Below, piece after piece: positions 17,368-24,709 of a DNA stretch of 33,980 nt. Position 1 is the first letter of the stretch; every line of letters begins with the position of its first letter. Under the pieces are notes generated by a model. The model saw only the letters and a list, made by a program, of their open reading frames with translations, searched no databases and had not been told where the DNA came from. Source of the stretch: Halioglobus sp. (lineage in GTDB: Bacteria > Pseudomonadota > Gammaproteobacteria > Pseudomonadales > Halieaceae); the NCBI GenBank assembly GCA_020443345.1, contig JAGRIH010000017.1:1-33980 (forward strand), read 5' to 3'. The translations under genes and the position numbers were made by a program.

Positions 17368-17438
17368 GGGGAAGGTGTCTTCCCCATCCAGGTCCACATT
17401 GATGCGTGTTATTTTTATTGCGGTAGCTATTATTTTTA
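17368..17438 (-). repeat. Promoter-proximal copy of the CrcZ-like repeat unit
   Basis: This copy reads: A-rich cluster (17430-17437), A-rich cluster (17409-17419), the box GACCTGGATGGGGAA (17394-17380), then a 7-bp hairpin (17368-17374 with 17379-17385, GTGT loop). The hairpin arms differ from the other copy but keep pairing, which suggests selection on RNA structure. Confidence 0.75.
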
Positions 17439-17459
17439 CTGTTGCACCTGGCTAGCAAA

Positions 17460-17475
17460 AGCAGATAGTGTGCCA
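17460..17475 (-). promoter_or_regulatory. Sigma-54 (-24/-12) promoter of the CrcZ-like RNA
   Basis: Minus-strand TGGCACACTATCTGCT places GG and GC exactly ten bases apart and matches the RpoN consensus TGGCAC-N5-TTGCW at nearly every position. It points away from cbrB and toward the A-rich RNA. The adjacent gene encodes a sigma-54 activator, which is the partner such a promoter requires. Confidence 0.88.
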
Positions 17476-17495
17476 GATGTAAAAAAATCTAATTA

Positions 17496-17508
17496 AATCA
17501 ATCGATTG
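17496..17508. promoter_or_regulatory. IHF-binding site match
   Basis: AATCAATCGATTG matches the IHF consensus WATCAANNNNTTR at every defined position, next to A/T tracts. It lies between the presumed activator sites and the sigma-54 promoter, where IHF-induced bending would bring the activator to polymerase. Confidence 0.65.
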
Positions 17509-17551
17509 TCTTGTTGCGGACAGGTATTTTTTGTTAGTTAATACTCCCATG

Positions 17552-17600
17552 TGTTACTGATATACTCCGGCTGGCGTAACGCATCCGGGCGCGGGTAACG
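17552..17600. promoter_or_regulatory. Candidate CbrB upstream activating sites
   Basis: TGTTAC (17552-17557) and GTAACG (17576-17581) form an inverted pair 18 bases apart, and a third half-site GTAACG lies at 17595-17600. They are about 105-150 bases upstream of the predicted start, the normal distance for sigma-54 activator sites. From memory, Pseudomonas CrcZ-type promoters use TGTTAC/GTAACA half-sites for CbrB; spacing there may differ. Confidence 0.6.
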
Positions 17601-17601
17601 T

Positions 17602-19035
17602 CTATTTGCCCGCGGAAGCGCGCTCTTTACGCCGGTTTTCGCCGCCATTTTTCTTGCGCGGAATACCAAATCGCTGGCGCCGCTCCCACAGGCATTTGCG
17701 GCTGACGCCGAGCTTTTGCGCCAGTTCGGTTTCGCTCATCGAGTCCTGGTGCTCCAGAACGAAACGCTGGAAGTAGTCCTCCAGGGACAGATCTTCCAGT
17801 GGGTCGCTGTTGCCGCCGCCCGTTTTGGTGTGGGTACTGATGCCCTGCTGGCCGCGAATACGGTTGATATTGACCAGTTCCAGGTCGATGCCCAGTGCCG
17901 CGTTATCTATTTCGTCGCTGTCGGACAGGATGACGGCGCGCTCGATGGCGTGTTCCAGTTCACGCACGTTGCCCGGCCACTGGTAGGTGGTGATCGCCTG
18001 GATGGCGCGCGGTGACAGCGACATGTTTGTTTTGCCGAGTTTTTCCGCCTGCACCTCCAGCATGCGCTCCGCCAGGTGCAGGATATCCTTGCCGCGTTCG
18101 CGCAGCGGCGGCAGGCACAGGCGCAGGACGTTGATGCGGTAGTACAAATCCTGTCGAAACAGGCCCTCTGCGGCCAGTCCCTGCAGGTTGCGGTGGGTGG
18201 CACAGATGAGCCGTACATTGACCTTGCGTGAGTGCACTGAACCGATGCGGCGTATTTCGCCCTCCTGGATAAAGCGCAGCAGTCGCGCCTGCGCCTCCAT
18301 GGGCAACTCGCCGATCTCATCGAGAAACAGGGTGCCCCCGTCTGCGGCCTCTATCAGCCCCATGCGGCTGGCGTTGGCGCCGGTAAAAGCACCTTTTTCA
18401 TAGCCGAACAGTTCCGACTCGATCAGGGTATCGGGTATCGCGGCGCAGTTGACTGAAATCAGCGTTTTGCCGGCCCGCAGGCTGCGCTGGTGGACGCTGC
18501 GCGCCACCAGTTCCTTGCCCGCACCGGTCTCACCCAGCAGCAGCACGGTAGAGTCCGTGGGGGCCACTTTCTCAATCTGCGAAAACAGTTCGAGCATGGC
18601 GGGACAGTTGCCGACCATGCCGGTCATACCGAAGGTGTTGTCGCCGAAGGACTGGCGCTCGCGCATCTGCGCCGCACGGGCTGTAGGGTGGTCGGCGATG
18701 ATGCGCTGTACGGCGCTGATCATGTCGCCGTGATCAAAGGGCTTGGCGATATAGTCGACGGCGCCCATGCGCATGGAGTCGACGGCCGAACGCAAGCTGG
18801 CGTAACTGGTCATGATCAGTACCGGCACATCGCCGGCTTTTTTGATGAGATCCGTGCCGGGTGCGCCGGGCAGCCGCAAGTCACTGATAACCAGGTCAAA
18901 ATCGCCCAGGTTGTGATTCGATTCAGCTTCGCTCACCGAGCCCGCTTCACTGACCTGATAGTCGTTGCGTTCCAGCAGGCGCCGCAATGCGGTGCGGATG
19001 ACCGATTCGTCTTCGACGACAAGGATTTTCTGCAT
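17602..19035 (-). CDS. cbrB: Sigma-54-dependent response regulator CbrB
   Basis: CbrB is an NtrC-type activator. The 477-residue protein (P. aeruginosa CbrB is about the same) has a receiver domain at 1-120 with phospho-acceptor Asp52 (LVISDLRLPG), Thr (MTSY) and Lys (IAKPFD). The AAA+ domain at about 140-375 has Walker A LLGETGAGKE, the sigma-54-contacting loop GAFTGA, and Walker B GGTLFLDEIGELP. A Fis-type helix-turn-helix at about 430-465 reads SETELAQKLGVSRKCLWERRQRFGIPRKK. The gene follows cbrA by 50 bases and precedes the sigma-54-driven RNA locus and pcnB, the Pseudomonas cbrA-cbrB-crcZ-pcnB order. The start is ATG 19035. Confidence 0.92.
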   Translation of the reverse strand: MQKILVVEDESVIRTALRRLLERNDYQVSEAGSVSEAESNHNLGDFDLVISDLRLPGAPGTDLIKKAGDVPVLIMTSYASLRSAVDSMRMGAVDYIAKPFDHGDMISAVQRIIADHPTARAAQMRERQSFGDNTFGMTGMVGNCPAMLELFSQIEKVAPTDSTVLLLGETGAGKELVARSVHQRSLRAGKTLISVNCAAIPDTLIESELFGYEKGAFTGANASRMGLIEAADGGTLFLDEIGELPMEAQARLLRFIQEGEIRRIGSVHSRKVNVRLICATHRNLQGLAAEGLFRQDLYYRINVLRLCLPPLRERGKDILHLAERMLEVQAEKLGKTNMSLSPRAIQAITTYQWPGNVRELEHAIERAVILSDSDEIDNAALGIDLELVNINRIRGQQGISTHTKTGGGNSDPLEDLSLEDYFQRFVLEHQDSMSETELAQKLGVSRKCLWERRQRFGIPRKKNGGENRRKERASAGK

Positions 19036-19085
19036 GGCGAATTACCCGTGCGAACAACTGCTACAACATACCCTGCCTGCCCGCA

Positions 19086-22000
19086 TTATTCCAGCACTGT
19101 ACCGGCCGGCGCTGCTCCGACCACAAAGGTATCGCCGTAGCTGGTGCGGGGCAATTGCAGGGTCACCCGTGTGCCCGGGTGCGGCGGTGGCGCGATCGGG
19201 CTGGTCAGCTGCACGCTGCCGCCCATGTCATCCATGATACTGAACACCAGGGACAGACCAAGGCCGGTGCCCGCGCCGGGATCCTTGGTCGTGTAAAACG
19301 GCTCGAACACCTGGGTTTGTAGCTGGGGCGGAATACCGCAGCCGTTGTCTTCCACATGGATGGTGACGGTGTCGTCCTGTGCAACCGCCCGTATCTGCAC
19401 CTGGCCATTGTCGTCACAGGCGTCCCTGGCATTGCCCAGCAGGTTGACGAATACCTGCAGCAGGCGCTGGCTGTCGGCCAGCACCACGATCTCGCGGTCG
19501 CAGTGATTGCTGAATCGGGCCGGTCGGGTCTCCCGGTCCAGGGCCAGCAGGTGAATGGCCTCGTCCACACAGTCGGCCAGGTTGGCCGGCGCCGGCCGCG
19601 TGTCGCCCGCACCGGAACCCGCGTGGGAAAAGTTCACCAGGGATTCCACGATCCGCGACACCCGCTCAGTCTGCCTGAGAATGTCCCGGGCGGTGTGGCG
19701 GATTTCCTGCGGATCGGTTTCAAACTCGAGGTTCTGTGCCAGACAGGCAATGCCGGTTATCGGGTTGCCGATCTCGTGTGCCACTCCCGCGGCCAGCCGT
19801 CCGATGGAAGCCAGGCGCTCGTTGTGCAACAACTCTTCTTCGAGCAGTTCGAAGTCGGTGATGTCCTCCACCAGGATAACCGTGTGATTCGCGCTGTCGC
19901 CGTCCTCGGGAGACGCCTTGTGCAGGCTGATCCAGCGGGCAGCGCCGGTGGCGTTGGGCACCTCTGTTTTCAGCGCGGTGTTGGCGGTGCTGCGTTGGAA
20001 ATCGCCGATGATCTGTCGCCACGGCTCGACCAGCGAGTCCAGCAGTGAGCCCAGCACATCGCCCGACGCGATACCGGTGATGTGCACCATGGCGCGGTTC
20101 CACATCAGCAGTTCACCGTCAGCACCTATGGAGCACACGCCGATGGGTAGCTTGTCCAGGGTTTCGCGGTGGTGGCGCCGCAGATTGTCCAGATCCGCCG
20201 CCACACCGGTAAAGCGTGATTGCGCGCGATCCAGGTTGCGCTCGATCAGGTTGATGTCCTCCGTACTGCCGTGCAGTCCCGGCGCAAAGGGAATGCACCG
20301 CTCGACGATACTGTAGGCCACGGCGGGACCCAGCAGGCCGGACAGGTTGGCCTCGATACGGCTGCGCAACCGCCGCAGGGCGTAGGGCCTCGTTTCGCGG
20401 GGTGAGAACTGCAGGTCGGTCAGTGCCTGGTGCACCACCGTTTGCGCGGTATTCTCGCCCAGCGCGGTGGCCAGTTGCCGGCTGAACTCGTGCACACTGT
20501 GCAGTGCCAGAGTCTGCCGGGTCGGGCGGATGACTTCATCCATGGAGCAGATTTCCGCCGCCACCCTCTCGTTGGTACTGGTGCGAGTGAGCAGGGATAC
20601 CGCGATGAACAGGCCCGCGTTCAGTGCCAGCGACAGCATCGTGGCTGTCGCCCACCGCTCCTCGCCGGGGCCGGAGACGCTCTCGAACAGGAAGTCCAGC
20701 AGCGACAGCGAGTAGTCGCCAAACAGCGGCAGCAGCATGGCCAGGAACCACAGCAGCAGGCCGCCGCCGAGGCCGGCCAGCAGGCCCTTGCGATTGGCGC
20801 CCGGCCAGTACGGGGTGGCGATAATGCCGGGCAGGAACTGCAGGGTGCCGGTAAACGCGACCACGGCTAGCTGGACCAGGCTCTGCGAGCCACTCAGCGT
20901 AATAAAAAAAGCGTAGCCGGCCAGTATCAACAGGCCGATCAGTGAGCGGCGCAGCCATTTGAGCTGCGTGTAGATACTCTGCTCGCGGTCTATCTGCAGC
21001 AGGTTGGACGGCAGCACCAGGTGGTTGATGCACATGTTGGCCAGCGCCAGCGTGGTGACGATAATGGTGGCACTGGCGGCGGACATGCAGGCGGTAAAGG
21101 CGGCGGCATTGACGGTGACCGAATCCAGTGCCAGCCCGATAGCCAGGCCGCTGTAGTCGATGGGCAGATTTTGTCCCAGCTTTATCCCCGCCCAGGTGAC
21201 CGGGAGTATCGGCAGGCTCAGCAGCAGCAGGTAGAGCGGCAGACCCCAGGTCGCGGCGCGCAGGTCGCGGCTGTCGTTGTTCTCCGCAAACGCCATGTGA
21301 AAGATGTGCGGCATACAGACCGCCGCGGCGAAAAACACCAGCAGCAGTGCCCGCGCCGTGTCGCCGTGGATCGGCTGATCCAGCAGCCGCCGCGCCTCGG
21401 CACTCTCGGCCAGCCACTGCTGCAGTCCATCGAAACCGCCGAAGACGGGAAAAATCGCCGCCAGCAGCAGGATCAGCATGGCCAGTAATTTGGTCAGCGA
21501 CTCAAAGGCAATCGCCGTAACCAGCCCCGTATTGCGGTGCTGGGAGGACGCATGCCGGGTGCCAAACAGGATGGAAAACACCGTGATGATGATGCAAAAC
21601 AGCAGGGCCAGGCCGTCCGGTCGGTTGTGGCGCGACAGCAGCGAGCCGCTGGCCCCGGTGAGAATGTGCACACTGTCAGCCACGGCCTGGATCTGCAGGG
21701 CCAGTAGCGGCAGCAGGGTGATGCACATCACCACAGTGATGGTCGCGCCGACCCACGGGCTGCGAAAGCGAAAGGTGAGCACGTCGGCCAGGGAGGCGAG
21801 CTGGTAGACACGACACAGGCGCAGCAGGGGCACCAGCAGTACGGTGGCCATCACGAACATCAGTACCACGCCGAGGTAGTACAACAGAAAATTATAGCCG
21901 TAGAGGTGGGCCAGTTCGATGATTCCGTTGCTGGCCATGGCCCCGGCGAACACACCCAGCGACAGCACATACGTGGCGGGATGGTGGGTGATGCGCGGTG

Positions 22001-22094
22001 GGATGATGCCCCGGTCGGCCAGGTGCGCGATGGTGAACAGGCCGGTGAGGTAGGCGACGACAAACAGCAGTGGCGGGGTAAGGCTAAAGCTCAT
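19086..22094 (-). CDS. cbrA: Transporter-like sensor histidine kinase CbrA
   Basis: CbrA-type kinases join a solute:sodium symporter-like (SLC5) membrane domain to a kinase core. In this 1002-residue protein about 1-500 is a multi-helix SLC5 region. A linker follows (STAC-like, about 540-620), then a PAS domain at about 645-690 (KLPIGVCSIGADGELLMWNRA). The HisKA domain has phospho-acceptor His773 in GVAHEIGNPITGIACLAQNLE. The ATPase domain shows the N box (VFVNLLGNARDAC), DNGCGIPPQ and GTGLGLSLV. P. aeruginosa CbrA (about 983 residues) has the same architecture. The ATG at 22094 lies inside the end of a small membrane-protein gene, an 11-base overlap that suggests translational coupling. The ligand is unknown. 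Confidence 0.92.
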   Translation of the reverse strand: MSFSLTPPLLFVVAYLTGLFTIAHLADRGIIPPRITHHPATYVLSLGVFAGAMASNGIIELAHLYGYNFLLYYLGVVLMFVMATVLLVPLLRLCRVYQLASLADVLTFRFRSPWVGATITVVMCITLLPLLALQIQAVADSVHILTGASGSLLSRHNRPDGLALLFCIIITVFSILFGTRHASSQHRNTGLVTAIAFESLTKLLAMLILLLAAIFPVFGGFDGLQQWLAESAEARRLLDQPIHGDTARALLLVFFAAAVCMPHIFHMAFAENNDSRDLRAATWGLPLYLLLLSLPILPVTWAGIKLGQNLPIDYSGLAIGLALDSVTVNAAAFTACMSAASATIIVTTLALANMCINHLVLPSNLLQIDREQSIYTQLKWLRRSLIGLLILAGYAFFITLSGSQSLVQLAVVAFTGTLQFLPGIIATPYWPGANRKGLLAGLGGGLLLWFLAMLLPLFGDYSLSLLDFLFESVSGPGEERWATATMLSLALNAGLFIAVSLLTRTSTNERVAAEICSMDEVIRPTRQTLALHSVHEFSRQLATALGENTAQTVVHQALTDLQFSPRETRPYALRRLRSRIEANLSGLLGPAVAYSIVERCIPFAPGLHGSTEDINLIERNLDRAQSRFTGVAADLDNLRRHHRETLDKLPIGVCSIGADGELLMWNRAMVHITGIASGDVLGSLLDSLVEPWRQIIGDFQRSTANTALKTEVPNATGAARWISLHKASPEDGDSANHTVILVEDITDFELLEEELLHNERLASIGRLAAGVAHEIGNPITGIACLAQNLEFETDPQEIRHTARDILRQTERVSRIVESLVNFSHAGSGAGDTRPAPANLADCVDEAIHLLALDRETRPARFSNHCDREIVVLADSQRLLQVFVNLLGNARDACDDNGQVQIRAVAQDDTVTIHVEDNGCGIPPQLQTQVFEPFYTTKDPGAGTGLGLSLVFSIMDDMGGSVQLTSPIAPPPHPGTRVTLQLPRTSYGDTFVVGAAPAGTVLE

Positions 22095-22260
22095 CCGGAT
22101 ACCGCGAGCGCTGGTTCCAGTAGGCGGCGATCACAATCAGTAGCCACAGCAGGTAGGGGCGGTACCAGTTGGTCTCGGAGTTGGCCATCCAGCCCTCGAT
22201 AGCGGGCAGAAAGATCAGCGCCACACCGATCACCAGCAGCAGCACACGGTTGATGTACAT
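22084..22260 (-). CDS. Small two-helix membrane protein coupled to cbrA (CbrX-like)
   Basis: A 58-residue ORF starts at ATG 22260, with GGGAG nine bases upstream, and ends at TAG 22084, overlapping the cbrA start. The protein has a hydrophobic segment at about 5-21 (RVLLLVIGVALIFLPAI), a polar turn (EGWMANSETNWYRP), a second hydrophobic segment at about 36-48 (YLLWLLIVIAAYW), and a charged tail (NQRSRYPDEL). P. aeruginosa and P. putida carry a comparable short gene directly upstream of cbrA; I recall it as cbrX. By position and shape it may be an accessory subunit of the SLC5 domain, as seen for other symporters with small partner proteins. That function is inference. Confidence 0.75.
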   Translation of the reverse strand: MYINRVLLLVIGVALIFLPAIEGWMANSETNWYRPYLLWLLIVIAAYWNQRSRYPDEL

Positions 22261-22324
22261 GGCCAGAGGCTCCCGGATGATGCGTTGCCATGGATACTAC
22301 TGAACCGGCATTGCCGGGTAAAGC

Positions 22325-23221
22325 TCAGGTGTGCGCGGCGGCAGCCGCGACGGACCCGGCGTGCGGAACTCGTGCCAGCTGCCAGTGCTCTGCGGCGAAA
22401 GCCAGCACAGGCTCAACGCCCGACAGTTGCGCCGGAGGGGCGCGCTGGCCCAGGAGGTGCAGCGCGCAGCGCAGATTGGCGACGGCCTTCGCATCGTCCA
22501 GGGCCGGAGCGTGGCGCTGCTTGCTGAGTTTGTGTCCCCGCGCATCGGTGATGACCGGCAGGTGGCAGTATCGCGGCGTGGGAAAATCCAGCTGCTGTTG
22601 CACAAAGATCTGGCGCGCGGTGGAGTCCAGCAGATCCGCGCCGCGGACCACGTGGCTGATCGCCTGAGCGGCATCATCTACCGCGACGGCCAGTTGATAC
22701 GCGTCCAGAGCGTCCTTGCGCAGCACCACGAAATCCGGTGTCTCGCGTCCCAGTGCGACGCATTGCAACCCCTGCTTCAAGTCCTCGAACGCGATATGGC
22801 AATCCGGCGGCACGCGGATGCGCACGGCGCTGGGCTGCCTGAGACTCGCCTGGCGCGGCTGACAGCGTCCGCGGCAGGCGCCGTGGGCACCGAGGGCAGC
22901 GCGGGTGCAGTCGCACCGAAACAGGCAGCCGCGCGCCGCCAGCCGCTGTCGCGCTCGCGCATAGGCTGCGCGGCGCCGGCTCTGCCACAGCACCGGCTCG
23001 TCCCAGTGCAGGCCGTGGCACTGCAGGGTGTGCAGGATGCGCTGCGCGGCGCCGGGTTCCTCGCGGGGTGGATCCAGATCCTCCATGCGCACCAGCCAGA
23101 TGCCGCCGCTGTGCCGGGCATCCAGATAGCTCGCCAGTGCGGCGACGAGAGAGCCCAGATGCAGGGGGCCGGTGGGTGAGGGTGCGAAGCGCCCTCGATA
23201 CCGTGTGGCAAGAGCGGGCAA
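22325..23221 (-). CDS. gluQ: Glutamyl-Q tRNA(Asp) synthetase
   Basis: GluQ-RS attaches glutamate to queuosine at the wobble position of tRNA(Asp). The 298-residue product is a truncated glutamyl-tRNA synthetase without the anticodon-binding domain. It has RGRFAPSPTGPLHLGSLVAALASYLDAR (HIGH-like), RMEDLDPPRE, zinc-site cysteines in CDCTRAAL...CRGRC, HVVRGADLLDSTARQIFVQ, and the KMSKS-like GHKLSKQ. The only start in the frame after the dksA stop is TTG 23221, with a weak ribosome-binding site. It lies 30 bases after dksA, and this dksA-gluQ linkage is widely conserved in gammaproteobacteria, where the two are often co-transcribed. Confidence 0.95.
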   Translation of the reverse strand: MPALATRYRGRFAPSPTGPLHLGSLVAALASYLDARHSGGIWLVRMEDLDPPREEPGAAQRILHTLQCHGLHWDEPVLWQSRRRAAYARARQRLAARGCLFRCDCTRAALGAHGACRGRCQPRQASLRQPSAVRIRVPPDCHIAFEDLKQGLQCVALGRETPDFVVLRKDALDAYQLAVAVDDAAQAISHVVRGADLLDSTARQIFVQQQLDFPTPRYCHLPVITDARGHKLSKQRHAPALDDAKAVANLRCALHLLGQRAPPAQLSGVEPVLAFAAEHWQLARVPHAGSVAAAAAHT

Positions 23222-23251
23222 GAAGATGCGCCGCGCAGCCCCGGCCGGTGT

Positions 23252-23695
23252 TTAGCCCAGTTCCTGTCTTTCCTTGATTTCCGCGAGCGTTTTGCAATCG
23301 ATGCACAGTGTTGCGGTGGGGCGGGCTTCCAGGCGTTGAATACCTATCTCCACACCGCAGGCGTCGCAGAAGCCGTAGTCATCCTGCTCGATGCGTTCGA
23401 CGGTCGCGTCGATTTTCTTGATCAGTTTTCGCTCGCGGTCGCGGGTGCGCAGTTCCAGACTGAACTCTTCCTCCTGGGTGGCGCGATCGGCGGGATCGGG
23501 AAAATTGGCCGCTTCGTCTTTCATGTGTGACACAGTGCGGTCAACCTCCTGCATCAGCTCTGATTTCCATTTGAGCAAGATGGCTTTGAAGTGCTCGCGC
23601 TGTTTTTCATTCATGTACTGCTCGCCCCGCTTGGTCTTGTAGGGCTGAAAGTTCTTGAACTCAACATTGGCTGCTTGTTTGGCTGCTCTAGGCAT
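23252..23695 (-). CDS. dksA: RNA polymerase-binding transcription factor DksA
   Basis: DksA works with ppGpp on RNA polymerase to control rRNA and amino-acid promoters. From ATG 23695 the product is 147 residues (E. coli 151). The coiled-coil tip carries [36 protein letters not shown], including the two functionally important aspartates (DPAD). The zinc finger is [25 protein letters not shown]. The frame extends upstream to 23767, but MPRAAKQ with GGGA upstream fits the family length. It is divergent from sfsA, as in many gammaproteobacteria. Confidence 0.97.
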   Translation of the reverse strand: MPRAAKQAANVEFKNFQPYKTKRGEQYMNEKQREHFKAILLKWKSELMQEVDRTVSHMKDEAANFPDPADRATQEEEFSLELRTRDRERKLIKKIDATVERIEQDDYGFCDACGVEIGIQRLEARPTATLCIDCKTLAEIKERQELG

Positions 23696-23777
23696 GGTTT
23701 TTTCCCATACTGCAAAAATAACCGGATAATGCGCACAGAAAGCCCGTTCGCGTCGAGGCCGAGTCACCCCGGCGTCC

Positions 23778-23820
23778 GGCGGCCCGACCCCGGGCGGCCC
23801 GATCCTCCTGGGCGGCCCGA
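23778..23820. repeat. Three copies of GGCGGCCCGA between dksA and sfsA
   Basis: GGCGGCCCGA occurs at 23778-23787, 23793-23802 and 23811-23820, each followed by a pyrimidine-rich stretch, so the unit repeats at 15 and 18 bases. It lies in the dksA 5' region of the divergent dksA-sfsA interval (23696-23962). No promoter could be assigned with confidence there. Function is unknown. Confidence 0.6.
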
Positions 23821-23962
23821 TTCCAAGGGCGCAGAAACTACCAGATAAGCCGCAGGCGCGCTACTATTTCCTGACAGTTTTTAGCCCCCGCATCCGAGCT
23901 CCCGATCGGGCACCCGCCAAACCAGTGTGCCGATCTGTGCGGGAAACCGATGGTGGTTTCAT

Positions 23963-24709
23963 ATGCAGACTGAACCGGTCGTGTTTTTCGAGGCGCTGGC
24001 CGAAGGGCGCCTGCTGCGCCGCTACAAACGATTTCTGGCGGACGTGGCCCTGCCCGGCGGCGACGTGATCACGGCGCATTGTCCCAACACCGGCGCCATG
24101 ACCGGCTGCGCCGAGCCCGGCTCGCGGGTGTGGCTGTCGCGCAGCGGGGTCGGTAGCCGCAAGTATCCGCATACCTGGGAGCTGGTCGAAACGCCGGCGG
24201 GAATGGCCTGTATTCACGCGGCACTGGCCAACAAGGTCGTGCATGCGGCCTTTGTCGCCGGCCGTATACCCGGGTTCGAGGCCTATCCCGAGATCCGCCG
24301 GGAAGTGCGCTACGGGCAGGGCAGCCGGGCCGATCTGTCGCTGGCCGGTGATGCCGGCCGGGCGCTGGTGGAGGTCAAGGCGGTCACCCTGTGCCGGGAA
24401 GGCGGCCTGGGGGTCTTTCCCGATGCCGTCAGCGCGCGGGGACGCAAGCACCTGCACGAGTTGCGTGCAGCGGTTGATCGCGGGTCCCGCGCGGTGATGT
24501 TTTACTGCGTATTGCATCGCGGCATTCACCGTGTCAGCACTGCCGGGGACATCGACCCCGCCTACCGCCGGGCGCTGGGCGAGGCGCTCGATGGGGGCGT
24601 AGAGGTTCTCGCCTGGCGCGCCACTATCAGCACTGCCGGTATCGGCCTGGGCGAGCCGTTGCCTTTTTTCCTCGACGCGCCCGCGCGCGGTGACGCCAGT
24701 GGCTGCTGA
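23963..24709 (+). CDS. sfsA: DNA/RNA nuclease SfsA
   Basis: SfsA was named as a sugar fermentation stimulation protein and is now classed as a nuclease-fold DNA-binding protein; its physiological role is unsettled. From ATG 23963 the product is 248 residues (E. coli 234). It has RYKRFLADVALPGG, HCPNTGAMTGCAEPGSRVW, RKYPHTWELVE, the nuclease-like RADLSLAGDAGRALVEVKAVTL, FPDAVSARGRKHLHEL, and VMFYCVLHRGIHR. The longer frame from 23927 is less likely because GGTGG precedes ATG 23963. The downstream peptidase gene overlaps it by 20 bases. Confidence 0.95.
   Translation: MQTEPVVFFEALAEGRLLRRYKRFLADVALPGGDVITAHCPNTGAMTGCAEPGSRVWLSRSGVGSRKYPHTWELVETPAGMACIHAALANKVVHAAFVAGRIPGFEAYPEIRREVRYGQGSRADLSLAGDAGRALVEVKAVTLCREGGLGVFPDAVSARGRKHLHELRAAVDRGSRAVMFYCVLHRGIHRVSTAGDIDPAYRRALGEALDGGVEVLAWRATISTAGIGLGEPLPFFLDAPARGDASGC

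Larger units (their letters stand above)
17214..17449 (-). ncRNA. CrcZ-like Hfq-sequestering small RNA (candidate)
   Basis: Seen: a sigma-54 promoter at 17460-17475 predicts a start near 17449, and a hairpin at 17225-17246 gives an end near 17214, so about 235 nt. The RNA holds six AANAANAA matches in four clusters (17430-17437, 17409-17419, 17290-17297, 17268-17278), all on the transcribed strand, and no convincing ORF. Known: Pseudomonas crcZ lies between cbrB and pcnB, is transcribed by CbrB and sigma-54, and titrates Hfq/Crc through repeated A-rich motifs of this form. Inferred: this is a divergent CrcZ functional counterpart. Odd points are a shorter length than the roughly 400 nt of P. 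aeruginosa CrcZ and a duplicated unit with a GACCTGGATGGGGAA box before each hairpin. Exact ends are predictions. Confidence 0.8.

Noticed and set aside
17141-17458. Short open frames on both strands across the cbrB-pcnB gap
   Set aside because: They cross the hairpins and A-rich repeats, have no good ribosome-binding site, and are better explained by the small RNA.
22091-22291. A 66-codon minus-strand frame upstream of cbrA
   Set aside because: Its product is Pro/Arg/Ala-rich without features, whereas the overlapping 58-codon frame at 22084-22260 has a ribosome-binding site and two membrane helices.
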